Assembly (NCBI RefSeq): GCF_018336155.1
Contig: NZ_JAGYHF010000001.1
Location: 614,850 to 678,849, forward strand
From: Pseudomonas rustica
Lineage (GTDB): Bacteria; Pseudomonadota; Gammaproteobacteria; Pseudomonadales; Pseudomonadaceae
Length of the DNA: 64,000 bases
Direction: 5' to 3'
Part shown: positions 55,802-64,000 of the stretch, piece by piece
Layout: each line of letters opens with the position of its first letter
How positions within the stretch are numbered: position 1 is the first letter of the stretch
Position numbers and translations under genes: made by a program
The notes under the pieces: model-generated
The model's input: the letters and a program-made list of their open reading frames with translations, nothing else
Databases searched by the model: none
Told to the model about the DNA's origin: nothing

Positions 55802-55888
55802 ATGTAGGAGCTGCCGAAGGCTGCGATCTTTTGATCTGTCTTTTTAAAAGCAAGGTCAAAAGATCGCAGCCTTCGGCAGCTCCTACAG
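55802..55888. repeat. REP-type inverted repeat (AAAAGATCGCAGCC family, inverted order)
   Basis: GTAGGAGCTGCCGAAGGCTG with CGATCTTTTGA faces TCAAAAGATCG and CAGCCTTCGGCAGCTCCTAC. It lies between the icmP terminator and the cytochrome gene. Confidence 0.88.
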
Positions 55889-55995
55889 GGGTTTTGCATT
55901 TGCGCTGTATCAAGCAAACGATAATTCCTCTTATTCAAACCCCCTCGCCCTGTTAGACTTTGCGCCTTTATTTTCGCTCGTCCGCAGGATGTCTG

Positions 55996-57423
55996 ATGCC
56001 CTCGCTGCCTCTTCGCTTGTTCGCACTGTTCATGGCCCTGGGCCTGAGTGCCTGCGATGACGCCCCGCGTTTCACCAAGGCTGAGCCCGGTGAAGCGCGA
56101 TCCGGCGGGGCGGCGACTGTGCGCAAGACTGATCAGAACGCGTTTTCCCTGCCGTCGGCCAATCTGCCGCCGTCGCGCCGGGTCGATTTCAGCGTCGGCA
56201 ACAGCTTTTTCCGCAATCCGTGGGTGATCGCCCCGGCGACCACCACCGCCCGCGATGGCCTCGGCCCGCTGTTCAACACCAACGCCTGCCACAACTGCCA
56301 CATCAAGGACGGTCGCGGACATCCGCCGACGCCCGGTGCGTCGAATGCCGTGTCGATGCTGGTGCGCCTGTCGATTCCTGACACGCCGGCCTACGCCAAA
56401 CTCATCGAGCAGGTCGGCATCGTGCCGGAGCCGGTGTATGGCGGGCAGTTTCAGGACATGGCGATCCCCGGCGTCACCCCGGAAGGCAAGGTGCGCGTCG
56501 ATTACACGCCAGTGCCGGTACGTTTCAAGGACGGCACCGAAGTCGAATTGCGCAAACCGCTGTTGCAGATCACTCAACTCGGCTACGGCCCGATGCACCC
56601 GGACACGCGTTTTTCCGCACGCGTCGCCCCACCGATGATCGGCCTCGGCCTGCTCGAAGCGATCCCCGAAGAAGCCATCCTCGCCAACGCCGCCGCACAG
56701 GCCAAAGCGAAAAACGGCATCAATGGCCGGCCAAACCAGGTCTGGGATGACGAACTGCAAAAAACCGTCATGGGCCGATTTGGCTGGAAAGCCGGGCAGC
56801 CGAATCTCAATCAACAGAATGTTCACGCGTTTTCAGGTGATATGGGCCTGACGACCAGCCTGAGACCGTTCGATGATTGCACCGACGCGCAAACCGCCTG
56901 CAAGCAGGCGCCGAGCGGCAATGGCCCGGACGGCGAACCGGAAGTCAGCGACAACATCCTGCGTCTGGTGCTGTTCTACAGCCGCAACCTCGCAGTACCC
57001 GCACGCCGTGGCGTTAACGATGCAGAGGTCATCGCCGGCAAGAACCTGTTTTTCCAGGCCGGTTGCGACTCGTGCCACACGCCGAAATACACCACCGCCG
57101 CCAACGCCGCCGAACCTGAACTGGCCAATCAAATTATTCGCCCGTACAGCGATCTGCTGCTGCATGACATGGGCGACGGTCTGGCCGACAACCGTACGGA
57201 ATTCCAGGCCTCCGGCCGCGACTGGCGCACGCCGCCGTTGTGGGGGATTGGCCTGACGCAAGCGGTCAGCGGTCACACACAGTTTTTGCATGACGGTCGC
57301 GCGCGCAATCTGCTCGAAGCGGTGCTCTGGCACGGCGGCGAAGCGACGGCGGCGCAGCAACAGGTTTTATCTTTCAATGCCGAGCAGCGCGCTGCGCTGC
57401 TGGCGTTTCTGAACTCACTTTAA
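55996..57423 (+). CDS. Di-heme cytochrome c / thiol oxidoreductase-like lipoprotein
   Basis: The protein is 475 aa from ATG 55996 (AGGA 6 bases upstream). Lipobox GLSAC predicts lipidation at Cys20. Two heme c attachment sites are present: CHNCH (98-102) and CDSCH (357-361). This is the di-heme oxidoreductase (DUF1111, DHOR) family. Placed between two imelysin genes, it probably handles electrons for iron or copper acquisition in the periplasm. Positional ortholog of P. aeruginosa PA4371. Confidence 0.9.
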   Translation: MPSLPLRLFALFMALGLSACDDAPRFTKAEPGEARSGGAATVRKTDQNAFSLPSANLPPSRRVDFSVGNSFFRNPWVIAPATTTARDGLGPLFNTNACHNCHIKDGRGHPPTPGASNAVSMLVRLSIPDTPAYAKLIEQVGIVPEPVYGGQFQDMAIPGVTPEGKVRVDYTPVPVRFKDGTEVELRKPLLQITQLGYGPMHPDTRFSARVAPPMIGLGLLEAIPEEAILANAAAQAKAKNGINGRPNQVWDDELQKTVMGRFGWKAGQPNLNQQNVHAFSGDMGLTTSLRPFDDCTDAQTACKQAPSGNGPDGEPEVSDNILRLVLFYSRNLAVPARRGVNDAEVIAGKNLFFQAGCDSCHTPKYTTAANAAEPELANQIIRPYSDLLLHDMGDGLADNRTEFQASGRDWRTPPLWGIGLTQAVSGHTQFLHDGRARNLLEAVLWHGGEATAAQQQVLSFNAEQRAALLAFLNSL

Positions 57424-57450
57424 ACACTGAAAAAGAATCGGGAGCCCGAC

Positions 57451-58515
57451 ATGTTCCGTCCCAAGCTACTGTTCACCAGCCTTGCCGCGCTCGCCCTCGG
57501 CGCCTGCTCGCCGCAGGATCCGCAAGCGGTCACCTCGGCGGCCATCGCCAAATCGGTGATCCTGCCGACTTACACTCGCTGGGTCGAAGCCGACAAGCAA
57601 CTGGCGGTCAGCGCCCTCGCCTACTGCCAGGGCAAAGAAACCCTGGAGACCGCTCGCGCCGACTTCCTGCACGCGCAGAAAGCCTGGGCCGAGTTGCAAC
57701 CGCTGCTGATCGGGCCGCTGGCTGAAGGCAACCGCGCCTGGCAAGTCCAGTTCTGGCCGGACAAGAAGAATCTGGTCGGTCGTCAGGTCGAGCAACTGGT
57801 CGTCGCTCAGCCACAAATCGATGCTGCCGCTTTGGCCAAATCAAGTGTGGTTGTTCAGGGTCTGTCGGCTTACGAATACATCCTGTTCGACGCCAAGCCT
57901 GATGTGGCCAACGACGAGCAGAAAGCCAAATATTGCCCACTGCTGATCGCCATCGGCGAGCGTCAGAAGCAACTGGCCGAAGAGATTTTGCAGAGCTGGA
58001 ACAACACCGACGGCATGCTCGCGCAGATGTCCAAGTTCCCCAACCAGCGCTACGCCGACTCCCACGAAGCGATCGCCGATCTGCTGCGCGTACAAGTCAC
58101 CGCGCTGGATACCCTGAAGAAAAAACTCGGCACGCCAATGGGCCGCCAGAGCAAAGGCGTGCCACAGCCGTTCCAGGCCGATGCATGGCGCAGCCAGTCT
58201 TCGTTGACCGCGCTGGAAGCCAGCCTCACCGCCGCGAAAACCGTGTGGGAAGGCGTCGACAACAAAGGCCTGCGTGGTCTGTTGCCTGCTGAGCAAAAGC
58301 CATTGGCGGACAAGATCGACGCTGCTTACGCTGCCTCGCTGAAACTGTTCGACAGCACTCAGCGCTCGCTCGGCGAAATGCTTGAAGACGACGCCGGTCG
58401 TCAGCAACTCAACGACATCTACGACAGCCTCAACGTCGTCCATCGCCTGCACGAAGGCGAACTGGCCAAGGCGCTGGGCATCCAACTGGGCTTTAACGCC
58501 AACGACGGTGACTGA
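57451..58515 (+). CDS. Imelysin family lipoprotein (second copy)
   Basis: The protein has 354 aa. Lipobox ALGAC predicts Cys19 as the modified residue. The M75/imelysin domain follows, with AYEYILFDAKPDVANDEQ in place of the GxHxxE segment of the first copy, so the metal site differs. It starts 27 bp after the cytochrome gene with a CGGGAG-type ribosome site, and its stop overlaps the next gene. Positional ortholog of PA4372. Confidence 0.88.
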   Translation: MFRPKLLFTSLAALALGACSPQDPQAVTSAAIAKSVILPTYTRWVEADKQLAVSALAYCQGKETLETARADFLHAQKAWAELQPLLIGPLAEGNRAWQVQFWPDKKNLVGRQVEQLVVAQPQIDAAALAKSSVVVQGLSAYEYILFDAKPDVANDEQKAKYCPLLIAIGERQKQLAEEILQSWNNTDGMLAQMSKFPNQRYADSHEAIADLLRVQVTALDTLKKKLGTPMGRQSKGVPQPFQADAWRSQSSLTALEASLTAAKTVWEGVDNKGLRGLLPAEQKPLADKIDAAYAASLKLFDSTQRSLGEMLEDDAGRQQLNDIYDSLNVVHRLHEGELAKALGIQLGFNANDGD

Positions 58516-59630
58516 TGAGGGCAAGTGCCATGCTGCGACGCCAGGCTCTGACTTTAGCTAGTACGCTGCTGGGAGCAGTGACACTGGGCGGCTGGACGCT
58601 GTTCAAACGCAAGGATCAGAGCCCGCTGCTGCTGTCGGCGCGCGATGACACCGACGGCAAGCACTACGCCGTCGGCTATCGGCTGGACGGCACGCGGGTG
58701 TTCGCCACTGAAGTCGGCCAGCGTTGCCACGACATCATTAATCATCCGACGCAGCCGATTGCGCTGTTCGTCGCGCGGCGTCCGGGTACCGAGAGTTACC
58801 TGATCGACCTGCGCGACGGCACGTTGCTGCAGACAGTGACCTCGCAGCCGAACCGGCACTTCTACGGCCACGCCGTGGTGCACAAAGACGGCGAGTACCT
58901 GTACGCCACCGAAAACGACACGACCGATCCTGGCCGTGGTTTGCTCGGTGTGTACAAGTTCGAAGGCGAGCGGCTGGTGCACAGCGGCGAGATTTCCACC
59001 CACGGCCTCGGCCCGCATCAGGTGTCATGGATGCCCGATGGCGAGACGCTGGTGGTGGCCAACGGCGGGATTCGTACCGAGGCGGAAAGCCGCGTCGACA
59101 TGAACCTCAGCGCCATGGAGCCGAGCCTGGTGCTGATGCAGCGCGACGGTACGCTGCTGAGCAAGGAAACCCTCGCCCAGCAGATGAACAGCGTGCGCCA
59201 TTTGGGTATCGCCAGCGACGGCACCATCGTTGCCGGTCAGCAATTCATGGGCGCGTCGCATGAGCGCTCGGAGCTGCTGGCGATCAAGCGTCCGGGGCAG
59301 CCATTTGTGGCGTTCCCGGTGCCTGAGCATCAGTTGCAGTCGATGGGGCATTACACCGCCAGCGTTGCCGTGCACAGTGATTTGCGTCTGGTCGCACTGA
59401 CGGCACCGCGTGGCAATCGTTTCTTTATCTGGGATCTGGACAGCGGCGAAGTGCGCCTCGATGCGCCGTTGCCGGATTGCGCGGGTGTCGGTGCGGTGCA
59501 GGATGGATTCGTTGTGACCTCCGGTCAGGGCCGCTGCCGCTACTACGATTGCCGTCAGGATGAACTGCTGGCCAAGCCGCTGGAACTGCCGGCGGGGCTC
59601 TGGGACAACCATTTGCACCTGATGGCCTGA
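58515..59630 (+). CDS. DUF1513 beta-propeller protein of the imelysin cluster
   Basis: The protein is 371 aa from ATG 58515 (TGATG overlap); ATG 58530 (MLRRQALTLASTLLGAVTLG) is an alternative start. The basic N-terminus plus hydrophobic stretch is an export signal, here with RRQ near the start that could suit the Tat route. The remainder shows repeating beta-propeller blades (HAVVHKDGEYLYATENDTTD, GPHQVSWMPDGETLVVANGG). DUF1513 genes go with imelysin/cytochrome iron loci, so a periplasmic iron-uptake role is likely. Confidence 0.88.
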   Translation: MRASAMLRRQALTLASTLLGAVTLGGWTLFKRKDQSPLLLSARDDTDGKHYAVGYRLDGTRVFATEVGQRCHDIINHPTQPIALFVARRPGTESYLIDLRDGTLLQTVTSQPNRHFYGHAVVHKDGEYLYATENDTTDPGRGLLGVYKFEGERLVHSGEISTHGLGPHQVSWMPDGETLVVANGGIRTEAESRVDMNLSAMEPSLVLMQRDGTLLSKETLAQQMNSVRHLGIASDGTIVAGQQFMGASHERSELLAIKRPGQPFVAFPVPEHQLQSMGHYTASVAVHSDLRLVALTAPRGNRFFIWDLDSGEVRLDAPLPDCAGVGAVQDGFVVTSGQGRCRYYDCRQDELLAKPLELPAGLWDNHLHLMA

Positions 59631-59639
59631 ACCCACCGC

Positions 59640-59715
59640 AAAAGATCGCAGCCTTCGGCAGCTCCTACCTTGGAATGCATTCCCCTGTAGGAGCTGCCGA
59701 AGGCTGCGATCTTTT
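59640..59715. repeat. REP-type inverted repeat (AAAAGATCGCAGCC family)
   Basis: AAAAGATCGCAGCCTTCGGC faces GCCGAAGGCTGCGATCTTTT between the imelysin operon and the RND pump operon. Confidence 0.88.
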
Positions 59716-59798
59716 GCTGTGTCGGCAGTTGGATTCCCTGCCGCTCTCGGAGTAATGTTCGGGCCTGTCTCACCTGATTTATCCAAGGAAATGGAAAT

Positions 59799-60947
59799 AT
59801 GCTGCGTCGCCGCATGCTGATCATGTTGGGTGTTGTCTTGTTGATCGTCCTGGTCTTGGGCGGCTACAAAGCCTTTTCGATCTACACAATGATCCAGGGC
59901 TTCTCCAAACCGAAACCGCCGATCAGCGTTGCCGTGGCCACCGCCGCCGAGCGCCCGTGGCAGATGCGCTTGCCCACCGTCGGCACGCTCAAGGCACTGC
60001 AAGGCGTCGAGCTGAGCCTGGAAGTCGCCGGCACCGTCACTGAACTCAAATTCGAATCCGGGCAAAAGGTCAAAGCCGGGCAACCGTTGCTGCAACTCGA
60101 CAGCGCCGTCGAAACCGCCCTGCTGGAAACCGCCAAGGCTGATCTGGGCCTCGCGCAACTGGACTTCGGCCGTGGCGCGCAACTGGTCGACAGCCGCGCC
60201 ATCTCCAAAGGCGAGTACGACCGCCTCTCCGCCGTGCTGCAAAAGAACAAAGCCACGGTTAATCAGCTCAACGCCTCGCTGGCGAAAAAACGCATCCTCG
60301 CGCCGTTCAGCGGCACCATCGGCATCCGTCAGGTCGACATCGGCGACTACCTCGCCAGCGGCACCAAGATCGCCACGTTGCAGGACTTGAGCAGCCTCTA
60401 CGCCGACTTCTACCTGCCCGAACAATCGGTGCCGAAACTGGCCATCGGCCAACCGGTACAAATCTCGGTCTCGGCATATCCGGGGCAAAACTTCGCCGGC
60501 AAGATCAGCGCGATCAACCCGATTGTTGAAAGCACCACGCGCAACATTCTGATCCGCGCCACCCTGGCCAACCCGGACGGCAAATTATTGCCGGGCATGT
60601 TCACCAGCCTTGAAGTGTTGCTACCCGATCCGCAAAAACACATCGTCGTGCCGGAAAGCGCGATCACCTACACCCTCTACGGCAACTCGATCTATGTGGT
60701 CGGGCAGAAGAAAGCCGAGGACGGCACCGTCGAAAAGGATGACAAGGGCCAACCAGTACTGATCGCCGAGCGGCGTTTCATCGAAACCGGTGAGCGCCGT
60801 GATGGCCTGGTGATGATCAACAAGGGCGTGCAGAGCGGCGAAGAAGTAGTGACGGCTGGCCAGATCAAACTGGACAACGGTGCACGCATCGCCATCAGCG
60901 ACGACAAGACCCTCGGCGAGCAGAACAGTCCGCCTCGCGCCGACTGA
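59799..60947 (+). CDS. mexV: RND efflux periplasmic adaptor (MexV position)
   Basis: The protein has 382 aa. N-terminal membrane anchor at residues ~8-24. The membrane-fusion layout follows: a lipoyl half (VEVAGTVTELKFESGQKVKAG), a short helical hairpin (~residues 90-165), the second lipoyl half (APFSGTIGIRQVDIGDYLAS) and a beta-barrel. The adaptor links the inner-membrane pump to an outer-membrane channel; no channel gene is present, so OprM-type channels may be shared. Gene order matches P. aeruginosa PA4374 (mexV). Confidence 0.9.
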   Translation: MLRRRMLIMLGVVLLIVLVLGGYKAFSIYTMIQGFSKPKPPISVAVATAAERPWQMRLPTVGTLKALQGVELSLEVAGTVTELKFESGQKVKAGQPLLQLDSAVETALLETAKADLGLAQLDFGRGAQLVDSRAISKGEYDRLSAVLQKNKATVNQLNASLAKKRILAPFSGTIGIRQVDIGDYLASGTKIATLQDLSSLYADFYLPEQSVPKLAIGQPVQISVSAYPGQNFAGKISAINPIVESTTRNILIRATLANPDGKLLPGMFTSLEVLLPDPQKHIVVPESAITYTLYGNSIYVVGQKKAEDGTVEKDDKGQPVLIAERRFIETGERRDGLVMINKGVQSGEEVVTAGQIKLDNGARIAISDDKTLGEQNSPPRAD

Positions 60948-60960
60948 TCAAGGAATCCCC

Positions 60961-63900
60961 ATGGCTTTTACCGATCCGTTCATCCGCCGCCCGGTGCTCG
61001 CCACCGTGGTCAGCCTGTTGATTGTGTTGCTGGGCTTTCAGGCCTGGAGCAAGTTGCCGCTGCGCCAATACCCGCAAATGGAAAACGCCCTGATCACGGT
61101 GACCACCGCCTACCCCGGAGCCAACGCCGAAACCATTCAGGGCTACATCACCCAGCCGATGCAACAGAGCCTGGCCAGCGCCGAGGGCATCGATTACATG
61201 ACCTCGGTCAGTCGGCAGAACTTCTCGGTGATCTCGATCTACGCGCGTATCGGCTCGAACACCGACCGCTTGTTCACCGAGTTGCTGGCCAAGGCCAACG
61301 AGGTGAAAAACAAGCTGCCGCAAGACGCCGAAGACCCGGTGCTGAGCAAGGAATCTGCCGACGCTTCGGCGCTGATGTACATCAGCTTCTTCAGCAAGGA
61401 CTTGAGCAACCCGCAGATCACCGACTACCTGTCGCGGGTGATCCAGCCGAAACTGGCGACGCTGCCGGGCATGGCCGAAGCGGAGATTCTCGGCAATCAG
61501 GTGTTCGCCATGCGCCTGTGGCTCGACCCGGTGAAGCTCGCCGGGTTCGGCCTCAGCGCCGCCGACGTGACCAACGCCGTGCGCCAGTACAACTTCCTCT
61601 CCGCCGCCGGCGAAGTGAAAGGCGAGTACGTCGTCACCAGCATCAACGCCAACACCGAACTGAAATCCGCCGAAGCGTTCGCCGCCATTCCGCTCAAGGT
61701 CAGTGGCGACAGCCGCGTGCTGCTCAGCGATGTCGCGCGGGTGGAAATGGGCGCGGAAAACTACGACTCGATCAGCTCGTTCGGCGGCACGCCGTCGGTG
61801 TATATCGGCATCAAAGCCACGCCGGGGGCCAACCCGCTGGACGTGATCAAGGAAGTGCGCAAGCTGATGCCGGAACTGGAAGCGCAGCTGCCGCCGAACC
61901 TGAAAAGCGAGATCGCCTACGACGCCACGCTGTTCATTCAGGCCTCCATCGACGAGGTGGTGAAAACCCTGTTCGAAGCGGTGTTGATCGTCATTGTGGT
62001 GGTGTTCCTGTTCCTTGGCGCATTGCGCTCGGTAGTGATCCCGGTGGTGACCATTCCGCTGTCGATGATCGGCGTGATGTTCTTTATGCAGATGATGGGT
62101 TACTCGATCAATCTGCTGACGCTGTTGGCGATGGTGTTGGCGATTGGCTTGGTGGTCGACGATGCGATTGTCGTGGTGGAGAACATCCACCGGCACATCG
62201 AGGAAGGCAAAACGCCGTTTGACGCGGCCCTCGAAGGCGCCCGGGAGATCGCCATGCCGGTGGTGTCGATGACCATCACCCTGGCGGCGGTGTATGCGCC
62301 GATCGGTTTTCTCACCGGCCTCACTGGCGCGCTGTTCAAGGAGTTCGCGCTGACGCTGGCCGGGGCGGTGGTGATTTCGGGGGTCGTCGCCCTGACCCTG
62401 TCGCCGATGATGTGCGCCTATCTGCTGCGCCACGAACAAAACCCCAGCGGCCTCGCCCATCGTCTCGACCGCATCTTCGACGGCCTCAAGCGCCGCTACC
62501 AGCGCACGCTGCACGGCACGCTGAACACGCGGCCGGTGGTGCTGGTGTTTGCGGTGATCGTGCTGTGCCTGATTCCGGTGTTCCTCAAGTTCACCAAATC
62601 GGAACTGGCGCCGGACGAAGACCAAGGCATCATTTTCATGATGGCCAACGCGCCGCAACCGACCAACCTCGATTACCTGAGCACTTACACCGACGAATTC
62701 ATCAAGATCTTCAAGGAATTTCCGGAGTACTACTCTTCGTTCCAGATCAACGGCTACAACGGCGTGCAGGCGGGCATCGGCGGTTTCCTGCTGAAGCCGT
62801 GGAACGAGCGCAGCCGCACGCAGATGGAAATTCTTCCCGAAGTGCAGGGCAAACTCGAAGGCATTCCGGGCCTGCAGATTTTCGGCTTCAACCTGCCCTC
62901 CTTGCCCGGCACTGGCGAAGGCTTGCCGTTTGAATTCGTGATCAATACGGCCAACGATTACGAGTTACTGCTGCAGGTGGCTGACCGGATCAAGAAACGC
63001 GCGATGGAGTCGGGCAAGTTCGCCTTCGTCGACCTTGATCTGGCGTTCGACAAACCGGAAGTGGTGGTCGACATCGACCGCGCCAAAGCCGCGCAGATGG
63101 GCGTGTCGATGCTCGATTTGGGCAGCACGCTGGCGACGCTGCTGGGCGAGGCGGAAATCAATCGCTTCACCATTGAGGGGCGCAGCTACAAGGTCATCGC
63201 TCAGGTGGAACGGCCGTATCGCGATAACCCGGACTGGCTGAACAACTATTACGTGAAGAACACTCAGGGCGAGCTGCTGCCGCTGTCGACGCTGATCAAA
63301 GTCACCGACCGCGCGCGACCGCGACAACTCAACCAGTTCCAGCAACTCAACGCAGCGAAGATTTCCGGTTTCCCGCTGGTCAGCATGGGCGAAGCCATCG
63401 ACACGGTGCTGCAGATCGCCCGCGAAGAAGCGCCGGCCGGGTTTGCCTTTGACTATGGCGGCGCTTCGCGGCAGTTCGTGCAGGAAGGCAGCGCGTTGTG
63501 GGTGACGTTTGCCTTGGCACTGGCGATCATTTTTCTGGTGCTCGCGGCGCAGTTCGAGAGCTTCCGTGATCCGCTGGTGATTCTGGTGACGGTGCCATTG
63601 TCGATCTGCGGGGCGCTGATTCCGCTGTTTCTTGGCTGGTCGAGCATGAACATCTACACCCAGGTCGGGCTGGTGACGTTGATCGGTTTGATCAGTAAAC
63701 ACGGGATCTTGATCGTCGAATTCGCCAACCAGTTACGCAAGGACAAAGGCCTGACCGCGCGCGAGGCGGTGGAGGAAGCGGCGGCGATTCGATTGCGCCC
63801 GGTGCTGATGACCACGGCGGCGATGGTGTTTGGCATGGTGCCGTTGATCCTGGCGACCGGTGCGGGCGCGGTCAGCCGATTTGATATCGGCATGGTGATC

Positions 63901-63987
63901 GCGACGGGGATGTCGATCGGCACGCTGTTCACCCTGTTTGTATTGCCGTGCATCTACACCCTGCTGGCGAAACCCGATCCCAAGTAA
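60961..63987 (+). CDS. mexW: RND multidrug efflux permease (MexW position)
   Basis: The protein is 1008 aa from ATG 60961, with AAGGA 7 bases upstream; the frame opens further upstream inside mexV. The N-terminus MAFTDPFIRRPVLATVVSLL is the first span. The RND signature AIGLVVDDAIVVVENIHRHI carries the paired proton-relay aspartates, and the later FALALAIIFLVLAAQFESF begins the second group of spans. It exports drugs with proton influx. Gene order matches PA4375 (mexW). The reading frame is complete, ending 13 bp before the window edge. Confidence 0.94.
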   Translation: MAFTDPFIRRPVLATVVSLLIVLLGFQAWSKLPLRQYPQMENALITVTTAYPGANAETIQGYITQPMQQSLASAEGIDYMTSVSRQNFSVISIYARIGSNTDRLFTELLAKANEVKNKLPQDAEDPVLSKESADASALMYISFFSKDLSNPQITDYLSRVIQPKLATLPGMAEAEILGNQVFAMRLWLDPVKLAGFGLSAADVTNAVRQYNFLSAAGEVKGEYVVTSINANTELKSAEAFAAIPLKVSGDSRVLLSDVARVEMGAENYDSISSFGGTPSVYIGIKATPGANPLDVIKEVRKLMPELEAQLPPNLKSEIAYDATLFIQASIDEVVKTLFEAVLIVIVVVFLFLGALRSVVIPVVTIPLSMIGVMFFMQMMGYSINLLTLLAMVLAIGLVVDDAIVVVENIHRHIEEGKTPFDAALEGAREIAMPVVSMTITLAAVYAPIGFLTGLTGALFKEFALTLAGAVVISGVVALTLSPMMCAYLLRHEQNPSGLAHRLDRIFDGLKRRYQRTLHGTLNTRPVVLVFAVIVLCLIPVFLKFTKSELAPDEDQGIIFMMANAPQPTNLDYLSTYTDEFIKIFKEFPEYYSSFQINGYNGVQAGIGGFLLKPWNERSRTQMEILPEVQGKLEGIPGLQIFGFNLPSLPGTGEGLPFEFVINTANDYELLLQVADRIKKRAMESGKFAFVDLDLAFDKPEVVVDIDRAKAAQMGVSMLDLGSTLATLLGEAEINRFTIEGRSYKVIAQVERPYRDNPDWLNNYYVKNTQGELLPLSTLIKVTDRARPRQLNQFQQLNAAKISGFPLVSMGEAIDTVLQIAREEAPAGFAFDYGGASRQFVQEGSALWVTFALALAIIFLVLAAQFESFRDPLVILVTVPLSICGALIPLFLGWSSMNIYTQVGLVTLIGLISKHGILIVEFANQLRKDKGLTAREAVEEAAAIRLRPVLMTTAAMVFGMVPLILATGAGAVSRFDIGMVIATGMSIGTLFTLFVLPCIYTLLAKPDPK

Positions 63988-64000
63988 CCCCGATATCCCC

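Noticed and set aside
60895..62658. 587-aa open frame antisense to the RND pump gene
   Set aside because: The composition is dominated by His, Arg, Gln and Asp, and it covers a clearly functional mexW frame.

Overview
The window is about 60% GC chromosomal DNA from a fluorescent pseudomonad, most likely of the Pseudomonas fluorescens group. The evidence is gene order: pyruvate kinase / enoyl-CoA hydratase / ferredoxin reductase / membrane GGDEF protein / class I fumarase matches P. aeruginosa PA4329-PA4333. At the other end, sodB / bifA / icmP / di-heme cytochrome / imelysin / DUF1513 / RND pump matches PA4366-PA4375. The intergenic spaces hold several families of Pseudomonas REP-type inverted repeats. 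No tRNA, rRNA, CRISPR array, transposase or integrase was seen.

Layout. (1) Positions 3-6394 hold a six-gene translationally coupled operon: RDD protein (cut by the window edge), SpoIIM-like DUF95 protein, DUF4129, DUF4350, MoxR ATPase and DUF58. (2) Positions 6400-8668 hold small AT-rich genes, including a DUF6124-type gene behind a striking leader that can form two interlocking long stems, then a PilZ protein and a TPR-type lipoprotein. (3) Positions 8866-15580 are the conserved pykA-to-fumarase block. (4) Positions 15778-25683 are an accessory insecticidal-type toxin complex operon: one TcB and two tandem TcC/RHS proteins with different C-terminal effector regions. No TcA gene is present. 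A perfect 20-bp lux-box-like palindrome lies upstream.

(5) Positions 25763-30455 hold a DctB/MifS-type kinase, a sigma-54 response regulator and an alpha-ketoglutarate-permease-type transporter. The transporter has a good -24/-12 promoter and two identical inverted repeats that look like activator sites. (6) Positions 30794-33935 hold a secreted DGYDRT repeat protein, a flavin reductase, two small proteins and an AraC regulator. (7) Positions 34130-38325 hold a ketoarginine-decarboxylase-like/aldehyde-dehydrogenase operon with a divergent LysR gene, bounded by two direct copies of a 176-bp element. (8) Positions 38523-45584 hold small oxidoreductase and MBL-fold genes, a LysR gene, pobR/pobA and a DHA2 exporter. 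(9) Positions 45712-50887 hold a double-Cache protein, a coiled-coil membrane protein, an epimerase, and argP with divergent argO. (10) Positions 51064-63987 hold sodB, bifA, the imelysin iron cluster and mexVW.

The genes suggest a soil or plant-associated, insect-interacting life style: aromatic and arginine catabolism, dicarboxylate uptake, c-di-GMP control by a synthase (GGDEF) and a phosphodiesterase (BifA), and a Tc toxin that may be under quorum control.
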